A DNA stretch of 64,000 bases, taken from NCBI GenBank assembly GCA_034638255.1, contig JAWPGT010000009.1:744001-808000 (forward strand). The letters are read 5' to 3'. The notes below the pieces were generated by a model, which saw nothing but the letters and a program-made list of their open reading frames with translations, was not told where the DNA came from and ran no database searches. Made by a program: the position numbers and the translations under genes. The stretch is from Coprinus comatus (Eukaryota; Basidiomycota; Agaricomycetes; Agaricales; Agaricaceae). Below, in pieces: positions 1-10,992 of the stretch (positions within the stretch are counted from its first letter, which is position 1; each line of letters opens with the position of its first letter).

Positions 1-2141
1 AGATTGGTATTTGAAGAAATAGGTGTAATAGGGGTTCTTAAACCCAACACCGTCGAAAAATATTTGAATCCACCCGAATTATATAAATCATGTTGAACAG
101 AATGATCAACAGCCAAAATCCTAGCCCATATAAAAATCAAAACAGGACGTAAATCTTGACCAGCAGCTTGTAATAACTTTGAAATATAAGGAAATATTCC
201 AATTGTTAAAACTAAATGAACTGCCCAAGGTCCTAAATCGACAAATTGGGATAAAAGGATTAAGGCTCGAAGTCGATGAGGTTGAGAAAGTAAGACTTGA
301 AGTACGATTGGTAGTTGATCAGGTGGTTTACGTGGAACTAGATGTTGTTGATCGTTCATTCCATCTAGTTTTGGTCGTATTTGACGAAGCTCTTCAGCTG
401 TTGGTGGTTTTTTGGGTGGTATCGAACCAGTACCAGGACTAGACAGAGTTGAAATGGCAGTTGTGGCAGTGGATGACGTGGAATTTGAAGTTGTAGAAGG
501 AGAAATAATGAATGGTGAAGCATCTTGACTAAGTGCGGTAACAGGTAATGCCATAGGTCCTCGTTTAGTTAATGCCGAACCACCACGAGATATCCAAACT
601 TCAAAAGCAGTAAGTTGATCAGCGAAGAATCGACTTGGAACATAAGTATAAGGTTTTGCGTCCACAGGTCTAAAAAGAGGTGCCAAAGGTCCCAACTTTT
701 CAGCGGTTATCCCCAATTTGGCTAAATTTCCACCACGAAGTTCAGGTGGTTTGTATAGGAGATCAGGTAATTGCCTTAGACAAGCGTCTACGGCTAAATC
801 CCAAGTATCCCATAGTGGATGAGTGTTGGTAGGTGGTAATCGTGGTTCAGTCATTGGTGTACAGTGATAGTTTTTCATTATACGTTCGGCTAGGAGGAAG
901 TTTCGGAATAAGGAGGCAATGAGAAGATCGGAGCGGTATAGTTTGACGAATAAATCGCGAGGAAAGGTGGTCCATGCTATTGTATCTGTGATTGCTGTGA
1001 AAATCCAATTCAACTCTCCCAATGGTGTTCGACGATCTTTGAGATCTCCAGGAAGTTGAATAACCATATCAACAGTGACACCATTGGGAAGTTTATGGTT
1101 CATGATGAAATGACGAAGGGCGATGTCGATAGGAGCAGTAAGACAGGAAGTGAAAACGTCCGCTGGGAGATCTGGACATGAAGGAAGCTGTTCAGTAGGT
1201 CCACAAGCAGCCAATTGCAATGAATCTGTAAAAGGATGAACACCCTCCGGAAATTCTCCATGGGCAGCTCTAGCTTCCTGGTCTCTTCGTCTTGCAAAAA
1301 TATTAAAGTTATTGAGAAGGTTGCCGGCGGCTGAACAATCCCAAATGTAAACACCAGGTGATCCAATCCAAGTTTGAACTTCTTGCAAGGAGACGGGGAT
1401 ATATTGGGTATATGTGCGATTGAAGCACCAAAGTTCGCCACTTGCAGTTGGTTTGGGTACACCATGGCCATTGTAGTAGAAAAGTACTGCGTCATCCTTT
1501 GCCTGCTTACGTAATGTATGGCAGAAACGACGAAGATCTTCGAGGGAAGGATCGAGGATGGGTTTGTAGGCGATCTTGAGACTGAGAGTTTCGAATTGGG
1601 TTTGTAGATTGGCGCCAATTGATTCCAAAGCTTTGTGTGAGGACAGACTATGAGGGTTAACCCAACTCTCCAGTACGGCACATGGATTGGTTTTGACTAC
1701 GTCTGGAGGATCGACGTCAATGTTGAGACATAGAACAAGAGCAGCATTTGCAGTCTTTATCTTTCCAGGAGTAGCGCCACGCCAAGGAACGAATTGTTGC
1801 GACCATGGAGGACCTGGAGTAGGATTACCACATGTCAGGTGTCGTTTGGTTGACCAGTAAGGAATTGGAGGAGCGGGGTCTGGCATTGGATCAACAGAAT
1901 CATTGTCATTATCGTCGTCTGTGCTAGTCAGACCTTGTATGTCGTCGTCGTCGTCTGTATGGGGATGATGGGTTGAAGGATCCGAACGCGATGTGGAACG
2001 GTATTCGCGTTCAGTGTCATCGTCTGAGCTGTTATCTCCTGTGGTAGAGTCTGGACCTGGAGGCCAATCTAATATATTGTGAATTAGTAGATGATTGGAG
2101 GGGATGAGAATGGACATACGTTGGTCATTCTGATACATCAT
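1..2141 (-). CDS. KOG1: Raptor/KOG1, TORC1 scaffold subunit (5' part, cut at window edge)
   Basis: This gene encodes raptor, the scaffold that presents substrates to TOR kinase in TORC1 on the vacuole/lysosome surface. Exon 1 is 2141-2120; a 51-nt intron (2119-2069, GTATGT..TAG) leads into a long exon open to base 1. After an acidic Ser/Asp-rich leader, the protein shows the raptor N-terminal conserved, caspase-like domain. Recognisable blocks are YWSTKRHLTCGNPTPGPPW, RRFCHTLRKQ, FYYNGHGVPKPT and TWIGSPGVYIWDCSAAGN. HEAT-type sequence follows (DLGPWAVHLVLTIGIFPYI; PVLIFIWARILAVD). The C-terminal WD40 part lies outside the window. The start is the first of two tandem ATGs. Family membership is near certain; the exact start is likely. 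Confidence 0.95.
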   Translation of the reverse strand, partial: MMYQNDQRMSILIPSNHLLIHNILDWPPGPDSTTGDNSSDDDTEREYRSTSRSDPSTHHPHTDDDDDIQGLTSTDDDNDNDSVDPMPDPAPPIPYWSTKRHLTCGNPTPGPPWSQQFVPWRGATPGKIKTANAALVLCLNIDVDPPDVVKTNPCAVLESWVNPHSLSSHKALESIGANLQTQFETLSLKIAYKPILDPSLEDLRRFCHTLRKQAKDDAVLFYYNGHGVPKPTASGELWCFNRTYTQYIPVSLQEVQTWIGSPGVYIWDCSAAGNLLNNFNIFARRRDQEARAAHGEFPEGVHPFTDSLQLAACGPTEQLPSCPDLPADVFTSCLTAPIDIALRHFIMNHKLPNGVTVDMVIQLPGDLKDRRTPLGELNWIFTAITDTIAWTTFPRDLFVKLYRSDLLIASLFRNFLLAERIMKNYHCTPMTEPRLPPTNTHPLWDTWDLAVDACLRQLPDLLYKPPELRGGNLAKLGITAEKLGPLAPLFRPVDAKPYTYVPSRFFADQLTAFEVWISRGGSALTKRGPMALPVTALSQDASPFIISPSTTSNSTSSTATTAISTLSSPGTGSIPPKKPPTAEELRQIRPKLDGMNDQQHLVPRKPPDQLPIVLQVLLSQPHRLRALILLSQFVDLGPWAVHLVLTIGIFPYISKLLQAAGQDLRPVLIFIWARILAVDHSVQHDLYNSGGFKYFSTVLGLRTPITPISSNTN

Positions 2142-2206
2142 GGATGGTTGTAGGTGAGGTTGAGCTTGTTTGGCCCTGTCACGCTTAGCCTCAGCCCACA
2201 ACTACG
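2142..2206. promoter_or_regulatory. Shared bidirectional promoter of raptor and dynactin genes
   Basis: Only 65 bases separate the start codons of two divergent genes, so 5' UTRs and promoter elements must sit in this gap or overlap the coding exons. No TATA box or known motif is evident. The regulatory role is inferred from gene geometry alone. Confidence 0.5.
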
Positions 2207-5200
2207 ATGGATCCTCCCCTCGGCACTATTGTGTCCATTCCACAGGGCAGAGGTGTTGTTCGCTTCATTGGAAACACAGAGTTTGCTGCTGGAAAATGGG
2301 TGGGCGTAGAGCTCAACGAGCCAAATGGAAAGAACAACGGGACAATCAATGGCGTAGCTTACTTTACCTGCAGAATGAACTATGGCGTCTTTGTTCGCCA
2401 GAGCCAGATCAAGGCTACCCATGGCTTACAATCAGACGTATGTCGCTACCCATTGGCCATTACAACCATCTCATATCCTCCGTAGCAACGTCCAAAACCA
2501 CTCGGTCACCAACGTACAAATTCAGGTCTCCTACGCACTAGTACTCTTCGTTCAGGAGCAAGTTCATCTTCAATAGCCTCAACTCCTTCTTCATCTTCCA
2601 GATCTCAAAGTCCAGCCCGTCCAACATTAATCCAAACTCCATCAACATCCAAAATCCTATCTCGTTCAACAACAACAATATCTTCATCTCCACCAAAACG
2701 TACTCCATCTCTTACACTTCAACAATCGAGTAGAAGACAACTTTCTACAACTGACACTGTTCCAAGTTCACCATTGTATACGAAAAGTCATGTTTCTAAT
2801 TCGAAATCTATGACTAAGAGAACTTCTTCTCCTTTGAGTTTACCTCCTGTTACTCCTCCTCCTCCTCCAATTCCCACCACTGCCGTACCTAATGTTATTC
2901 TTATTCCTGATGAACCTCAAACTCCAAGACCTCCAACTCAATCTCCCATAACATCCTCCGTGCGTTTTATTTAATTTCAATCTCTTTAACATAGTGTATA
3001 TTCACATATATATACTTTACACAGCGACCACAAGAAGATTCACAAATCCAACAACAAATCCTTGAACTTCAAGAACTTCGTACACGTTATCGACTTATCG
3101 AAACAAAAAGATCAGAAGATATACGACGTATAAAAGAACTCGAAGCAAAACTAGATCATACAAAGGCAATATTAACAGCTCAACCTAAACTTCAAGCGAA
3201 ACTAACATCGTTACAACAAGATTTGATTTCTACTAAACGAGAATTAGCTGATGCTCAACAATTGGCTCAGTTAAGTGAAAGTAGAGTTTTGGATGGGCAG
3301 GAACAATTGGAATTGGTTATGTTGGATAAAGAAGTTGCGGAAGAGAGAGCTGAGAATGCTGAAAGTGAACTTGAAGATGTTAAAGAGAGGTTGGCTGTTG
3401 TGGAAGTTGAAATGGGAGTTTTGAAAGGTAAATTGGAAGGAGATGATAATGATAATGGTGGTGGTGATGATGATGGTGAAGGAGAGGAAGGTGAAGAAAG
3501 AAAGAAGAAGAGAGATCGGTTGGCTTTTATTCAAATTGAAAGACAGAATGAGAGGTTAAAGGAAGCTTTGATTAAGTTGAGAGACATGTCACAGGAAACG
3601 GATCAGGAACAGAAGAAAAGGATTCAAGAGATGGAGAAGGATATTGAAATTCTTGATGAATTACAAGGTATCAAATCATCTCGTTATCATTTTTCTTTCT
3701 TTTTTTCTAACTTGATAACTGTTCAGTTCAATACGATGAAACTCTTATCAAACTCTCAAATGCAGAAACGGAAATTGAGGAACTTAAACTTCAATTAGAT
3801 GATGCATTACATGCAGAAGATTTACTTGTAAGCTTAACAGAAAGAAATCTTGAACTAGGCGAAGTACGTTCCATCCCATTCCTATTACACATTAGTATTT
3901 ATTTAACAAACAAAAAAAACAGACAATTGAAGAAATGAGAATAACAATTGAAGATTTAGAAGCCTTGAAAGAACTAAATGACGAACTTGAAGAAAACCAT
4001 ATCGAATCTGAAAAACAATTACATGAAGATATCGAAAAAAGAGATATTCAAATTCGAGAACAACAACTCAAAATTTCAGGACTTGAAGATTCGTTACAGG
4101 ATTTAGAAGGAACTGTTAATCAGTTTAGGGAACTTGTTGTTCAATTACAAACGTTCGTCTTTTTCTTTACCTCCTGCCTGAAAAACTCCTTTTTTTTTCT
4201 TCTCCTTACTAACTTTATTACTAAATTATTATTATAGGGATTTGGAAACGATGAGAACTCAAACACAAACTGCTCAATCTGAATCTGCTTCTGCTAGTTC
4301 TCAAGCTGCTGCTATGATTTCTTTGAATATGAAATTACAATCGACTGCTTCTAAAAATCAAGCTAGGAATATTGATTTGGAGATTAAGAAGATGGAGGCT
4401 AGAGAGAGTAAAGAGTTGTTAGGTATTGTTCAGGTATGTCTTTTTTGTCTTGTATTCATTGTCACTTTCTAATATACTGCGCTTCTATTATTTTGGTGTA
4501 GCCGTATTTGCCAGAATTATATGTTCAAACGGATAGTGATGCAACGAGTTGTTATCTCTATTTTTTGAGATTGGCGAATAAAACGGATCTTATTAATTTG
4601 GTTGTTACTCAAAAACATAATATGCCGGATTCTTTGAATGGGAATGTTTCAGAGGTTTTAGTTGGGATATGTGAAGTACGTCATTTTTCTATTTCTTCTA
4701 CTACGCTAAAACTAATAATTTAACACTTAATACTTAATACTTAATACTAATATAATATACCTAGATGAGAAGTCGAATTTCCAATCTTTCAACATTGTGT
4801 AAACGATTCGCAACGATTTTGAAACATTGTGATATGGAAACTTTTTTGAATGTTGGTAGGATTTATCAAGAGATTGCTCCGTTGGAAAAGAGGTTGGATA
4901 TGCATTTAGATTTGTTGAGGAGGGATGAGTTTAGAGAGATGGAATGTGTTAGTGATATTGCAAAGTATGTTTTTTTTTTTCTTCTTGTGTCGTTTAATTC
5001 TGTCTTTTTTCTTTTTCTTTCTTCGTCCATTCGTTCTTCCTGTATCCTTTTCATCCGATCACTTCTCACTCCTCACTTCTTAATTGTTAATAATCGAAAA
5101 CGAAAACTGATGGCTGATGGTTATACTTTTTTTTTTTTTAGGATTCAAGCACAATTCGAACATATTTCTGAAACTTATTTCGATGGATTTGATTTAGATT

Positions 5201-7430
5201 TGGGAGAAAGAGAGTTGGGTTATGTTGTTGGATTTGATTTGGATTTGGATATGTTTATGGCTTCGGTTGCTCTTACCAGAACTTGTGTTGTTGGTGTTTT
5301 GGATGATTCTGGTATGTTTTCTTTTCCTTGTTTATTGTCTTTTTTTTTTTTTTTTTGGTTGAATGTTGAATTATTAATGACGCTCACTTGTACTTTTTCT
5401 TTTTCTTTTTGGGGTTTTTTTTTTGTAGATGTTGTGATAGATTTGGAAGGATATGATGTTGAGAAAGAGGTTTTGGAACCTTTAACTCAAGTTTTGGAAG
5501 TTACGAAAAATGCAAAGGTGTTATCAAAGTACGTTTTTTTCTTCGTTCGTTTCTTCTCACAATTTAACCAAAATTAACAACATTTATTCAGGAAATTGAC
5601 TAAGAGATTAGAAGATCTAACATCCGAATCAACCGCTTTGAAATCAAATATACTTCCTCTATTACAAGGATTATCAAATCCCGTAGCCGAGTTGGTGAAT
5701 TTTGGAATTTCGGTACGTGCCAGCCCTCTCCATTCTATTCTATTCTATACAAAATACTCATATTCATTCACCCTCTCACACTCAATTGATTACAGTTAGC
5801 TCAATTAATAATGACGCATACAAACGATGCAAGATCATCCAAATCTTCATTCCATTTACCTACAGTGTTAGGTTATGTTAAAAGTACTGCTTTGAGTACT
5901 GTTTCTAAAGGTGTTGATTTTAAATCTCTGGCTTTGTCTTCGGGTTCGAGTTTGAATTCGGGTGTTGGTTTAGGGTCAGGGTCAGGGTCAGGATTGAGTT
6001 TAGGTTCAGGATTAGGATTGGGACAAGAGGAAAGTTTGGATGGAGTTTGGTTATCAATTAATAATGCTATTCAAAACCTAATTGAAGAAGCTGGTAAAGT
6101 TGTTCCGAAAGTGTTGGATAGTGAATTTGTTATTAAAAGTACGTTTTCTCTATTACTCACTTTAACTTTAACTTTTTAAAATTAAAATAAAACTCCCACA
6201 GTAACAGGAACACCACCATGGATCCAAAGAATAACACACCTCAAAACTCTCTTAAACGAATCCCTAACAGCATCAACAGAACTTTCACAACTTCAAGAAC
6301 AAACAACATCACTCCTTCGTTCACTAAAAACCAAAGATCAAACAATTCAAGAACTCTTGTTAAAAATAGATTTTATAGAAAGAAAGTTGGAAGTAGCTAA
6401 AGGTTTTGGTGAGGTTATTGAGAGATTGGAAAAGGAAGTTGAGGGGGTTAAGGGTGAGAAGAGGATTTATGAAGAATTGGTTAGTGGATTGCAAAGTGAA
6501 GTTGAGAGTTTGGAGAAGGAGGTTGAGAGAATTGGGAAAGGTGGTGGTAATGGTGTGGTGGTGGTGGTGTAGTGGGGTGGTGGTGGTGTGTTAGTGGGAG
6601 GAGGAGGAGGGGTAGGAGAGAGACAGGGTATGTGGTTTTGTTTGTTTGTTTGTTTTTTTGTGGGATGATGAGGTTGATATGTGATTTATTTTTGTTTTTA
6701 TTAGCGTTGGGTGTACCGCTTATTGAAACGGAGAATTTGACGTTTGAAGGGAATTTGGAGACTTCGTATTTGTTGGATCAGGTTTGTTTTTTTTTCTTTC
6801 TCCCCTTTTTTCTTCCCTCCTTCCTTTTTTTTGTTAATTGTTTTTTGATAGGTCGATGCATTGAAAGGAACAGTTCGATTCTTACGAACTGAGAATTCAT
6901 ATTTGAAGGGACATGATTTATTAAAGGAAATCGAAGGATTACCTGTTCTGAATGTTTCTTCTTCACTTTTGAAAAGAACATCTACACCTGGTTTGGATCC
7001 TTCTGGACTTTCGGATACTGATGAAGATGGATTTGATGAAGATGTTCAAGATGATGAGGTTGATGAGAATATTGATGATGAAGAGGACGAAGAGGAGGAA
7101 GATGATGATGACGATGAAGAAGAAAAACCAATAACTTTGAGAAGTCTAACGACTGAAACAAAATTATTGTATCGAGATGTTATTAAATTCTCATCAGCTC
7201 CTAAAGTCGTCGACCTCAGTCTAACAAGTAATTGGAATCGAAATCAACATCGACAGAATGGGAATAAGGATGTAAGCGCCGGTGATGCAGGTGATGATGG
7301 GATATTCAAGCGAAGAGGTTGGATGCCTAGAAAAAAGTTACCTGTTCAAGTTGTTTTGGAAAGAAAGATGATTGGTGAAAAGTTGAATAGAAGAGTTAGA
7401 GGATTAGTTGAGAAAGTTGGAAGTCTCTGA
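2207..7430 (+). CDS. NIP100: Dynactin p150(Glued)/NIP100-type large subunit
   Basis: This is the dynactin shoulder subunit that links dynein to microtubules. Exon 1 (2207-2437) is a CAP-Gly domain: [17 protein letters not shown] then [13 protein letters not shown]. The usual GKNDG motif reads GKNNG. A Ser/Pro-rich basic linker follows (exon 2, 2486-2959), then a long coiled coil from 3025. The p150 core is clear in [20 protein letters not shown], the [12 protein letters not shown] block and [20 protein letters not shown], then YLPELYVQ. About 15 exons can be joined in frame (3025-3667, 3727-3863, 3923-4152, 4238-4433, 4502-4675, 4765-4964, 5142-5311, 5429-5528, 5592-5712, 5796-6138, 6202 on, 6705-6781, 6852-7430), giving about 1,330 residues, a normal p150 size. 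An acidic Asp/Glu run lies near the end. The exon after 6202 meets an in-frame TAG at 6570-6572 in a GTG repeat, so its donor site is uncertain. Confidence 0.93.
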
Positions 7431-7813
7431 TTGATGTTTTTTCGGTTCCCCTGCCATTCAAATTGATTTTTTCTAATTATGTGAACTTTTTTTACAATAA
7501 GGTATTTGGGTTTTAAACAGGATAAATGATACCCCTAGAATAGTTTATAATAATTCAAAAAACAACAAAGTCCATTTATAATCACTGGTTGCCACCATGA
7601 GACGAATTATGACTTGTTGTGAACCCAAAAAAAAAAACAACAACAATGAAAATGTGGCTATGTGGCGCGGAAAAACGGGCCGTGCGCCGATATAACGGAC
7701 CCTGAGTATTGTCTGTGTCAACTTGTGGCAGTTATATAGCGGGTTTGGGGTTGGCCTCATACCAATAACAAATCCTAATAATCCAAGTCACCCCGCGCCC
7801 TCTCGATAAGAAA
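7431..7813. other. Intergenic region between dynactin and C2H2 gene
   Basis: This gap should hold the dynactin 3' end and the promoter of the next gene. It is AT-rich, with short homopolymers. I see no coding potential or RNA gene. Confidence 0.5.
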
Positions 7814-8506
7814 ATGGGCCGAGCAGACGAACTAGTATGTATTGGTATTTGTAGAATGGACATTGACGCTGGGATTGACATTTTTTTTTCTTATTGGGTG
7901 TGATTTAGAGTAACCGAAAGGGAGAGGGGGGAAGTAAGAAGAAGGGACGGAATGCAAAGGTGTTGGGAGATGATGGTGTTTCTCCTACTTGGGCTTGTAA
8001 GATGGGAGGATGTGGGAAGAGGTTTGTTCGAGAGGCGGATTTAAAGAGACATCAGAGGACTACGAAACAACATTCTGTGCCTTCCTTGTCAGTATTTCCT
8101 GCTCTATTTTTCTATTGGATGCTTACCAGACAAACAGTATGTGCCAGGACTGTGATGCCAGCTTTACTCGAGTAAGGTGTTGCCACCGGACTTTTAACCT
8201 TCACCTGTTGATCTTTTGCTGTTTTTGCAGACGGATGCCCTCAGACGACATCAGAAATCAAGGTTTGTGCTGTTAATGTTGCTGTGCGGGTCGATTATTG
8301 AGCAGGACATAGACATGAAAGGAATGGAGGAAGGGACCTCAGAGGCATAAGGAAGACTGGCGTTGGACTTATCCATTTTACTCCTTCGCCTTCACCTTCT
8401 CCCTCTCCTCCTCCATCTGACCCAGATCTTGCTGCAAAGCACAGAGACACAGACCCACCCCAGCCTGGTCCCTCCAGATTCCAGCCTGGCGCCACATGTA
8501 ATTTCA

Positions 8507-8537
<31 letters not shown>

Positions 8538-8914
8538 TATTCATTGTCTCTTCAACAGCTTACACACAGTCATCTTCGCTTAACGCTATTCTAGCCTCGC
8601 CCCCGAAGACCCCAAGATTATCGGCAGCAACATGGGGGCCTCCTCCCCCTCCTCCATGGTCGACATCTCCTCCTCAGCCTACACGCCCTTACCAGCCACA
8701 CCATCAGCAACAGCCACAACAGCCACACCACTCCCATCCCCTCCATATTTCTCATTACAGATACGCTCCACCTGTCAGCGGGCCGACATCCTCGGACGTT
8801 TCACTTCCCTCACATTCCCCCCCACAAACTCATTCCTATCATCATTCATATCCTGCTAGCAAATCCGCACCTGTGTCCTATGCTCATCCCCATACTTTAC
8901 CTCCACTTCAATTA

Positions 8915-8946
<32 letters not shown>

Positions 8947-10992
8947 ACAACAACCACATCATTCTCAACATCAACAACAACATCAACACCATCATCATCA
9001 CCATCGGTCCCATTCTAATTCCAATTCTTATCCCCATTCTCACTCTCATTCCCATTCTCGTTCGGGTTCTCATCCTTATACAAGAAGTTTAACTCCCACT
9101 TTTCCTTTACGTTCAACTCAATTACATCCACAAGAGCCACAACCACAACCACAGTTACAACAAGGACAAGGACAAGGACAAGGACAAGGACAAATACAAC
9201 AACAACAACAACTCACACTTACACCAAGTGTTTACTCTACAAATCGACATAGGTCATCTTCCGTTTCAAGTTGGGGGAGTAGTAGCAGATGTACTCCACC
9301 TATTCCACCTTTACCTCCTCCTCGACCTTTATCTTCAACTGAACTTGGAAGTATTAGTGTTGGTGTTGGTGGTAGTCGTAGTACTGGTGGTGTTGGTGTT
9401 GGTGTTGGTCCTGGAGATATTGAACGTGAACGTGATCGTACTCGTGCTTTCTCATATCCTTATGAAAGGTATAGAAGTCATGAAAGATATAGAGTTGAAG
9501 AAGATGTTTTGGATGTTGATTATGAGAGTGAAGGTGTTGGTATTGGTGTTGGTGTTGTCGAAAGTTATCGTGGTAGAGGAAAAGAAAGAGAAAGAGAGGA
9601 ATGCATTGGTGTTGTGTTGGTGTTGGTGTTGATAAAAGACTTGGAGTTCAAGTTTTACAAAATGAGGATGATGATGAAGATGATGATTTTGGACAAGGTT
9701 CAAATTTGAATAGACGTGGTTATCGACATGGTCATTATACTTATAGTCATGGACATTCTCATCCTCAAGGAGATTGGAGGTATATGTCTGGACAATCACG
9801 GACTTCTTCTGGTTCTGGTTCTGGTTATAATCAGCAACAACAGCAACGTCGTGAACGTTATGATTATGATTATGAACAGGGTTATTTATCGCCACCACCA
9901 CCACTACCACTACCACCGCCGCCGCCATCATCATCACAATCACAATCACAATCACAATCACAATCACAATCACAACTACTACCAACGCATGGTCATGGTC
10001 ATGGAAGTGGAAGTGGAGGTGGAAGAAATGGTCTACTATATCGACGTCAATCTGAAAGAGAAAGAGAAAAGAGACGTGCGATTAAACAAGAAGATCAAGA
10101 CATTGGAATGTTAACTGCGGAATCTGATTCTGAATTGGAAGCTAGGAATAGGAATAGGAATAGGGAAAGGGAGAGGGAGAGGGAGAGGGAGAGGATTAAA
10201 ATTAGGAATGTTGGAAGAATTGGTGGTACTCAAGTTCAAGTTCATGTTCAAGAAGAATCGAATTCAACTTTGAATTCAACTTTTTTGACAGAGAATTTGG
10301 TTCCTGTTTTTTCTACTTCTTCGAGTTCTAATATTGTGGTGTTACGAGAATCGGGATTGGGATTGGGATTGGGAGAAAATCGGATTCGGGAACGTTCTCA
10401 AGTTTCTTCTTCTAAAACTAAAACCAAAACTCAGACTCAAATTCAAACTCAAATTCAAATTCAAAATCAAAACCAAAGCCAAAACCAAAGCCAAAACCAA
10501 AGCCAAAACCAAGGTCAAGATCGAGTACAAGTCTCAAAAACTCAAATTCGGACCGAAAGGTTTAGACATGGAGTTGAAGGGAACGGGAATGGTTTGAAAG
10601 AAAAAGAGAAAGCGAAAGAGGTGATGATACAGGAAGAAAGAGAACATGGTGGTAATGGTGATGGAGAGAGATTAAGAGAAAAAAGAAGAATACCTTCACC
10701 TCCCCCTCCTATAATAACAATTCAAGATGAAGAAAAGAGTAAAAGGAGAATGCAAGTACGTGATGATGACGATGATGAACAAGATGAAGATGAGGATGAG
10801 GATGAAGTAGAAGATGAAGTAGAAGAAGACGAGGTTGATGAGGAAGAAGAGGATGATGAGGATGAAGTTGATGGAGATGAGGAGGATGAGGATGAGGATG
10901 AGGGTGAGGGTGGAGTTGAGGAAGATGATGTGGATATGGTTGTTGATGTTGATGTAGATGATGAAGTTGGGAAGAGAGGAAAGGCACTTTGA
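7814..10992 (+). CDS. Two-finger C2H2 zinc-finger protein with long low-complexity C-terminal region
   Basis: Likely a nuclear DNA-binding regulator. Six exons join in phase: 7814-7834, 7909-8087, 8138-8171, 8231-8262, 8313-8497 and 8559 on. Finger 1 is in exon 2 (CKMGGCGKRFVREADLKRH, then a second His). Finger 2 is split over exons 3-5 (MCQDCDASFTR, TDALRRHQKSRH). The rest, over 800 residues, is low complexity: Pro-rich, polyGln, His/Ser, Gly-Gln, Ser-Gln, Arg-Glu, Thr-Gln runs and a terminal Asp/Glu stretch. The frame shifts near 9614 inside a GGTGTT tandem: upstream runs in one frame to about 9600, downstream in another to the stop at 10990. One base missing from the repeat would explain it. 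I do not recognise an orthologue; the ATG is set by the in-phase first exon. Confidence 0.8.
8507..8538. repeat. (ATT)n microsatellite inside an intron
   Basis: About ten ATT units fill roughly half of the 61-nt intron 8498-8558 of the C2H2 gene. Slippage here would change intron length but not the protein. Confidence 0.9.
8915..8953 (+). repeat. CAA/CAG trinucleotide repeat encoding polyglutamine
   Basis: Mixed CAA and CAG codons encode an uninterrupted run of 13 glutamines in the C2H2 protein. Codon mixing usually lowers slippage compared with pure CAG. Confidence 0.9.

Noticed and set aside
1100..1681. 193-codon minus-strand frame
   Set aside because: It overlaps the raptor coding exon in a different frame; the raptor frame has clear family motifs throughout and this one has none.
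3271..3534. Minus-strand frame rich in Ile/Thr/Phe opposite dynactin
   Set aside because: It is the antisense of acidic coiled-coil codons; composition alone explains it.
9452..9985. 177-codon minus-strand frame rich in Val and His
   Set aside because: It mirrors repeats of the C2H2 gene on the other strand and has no domain.
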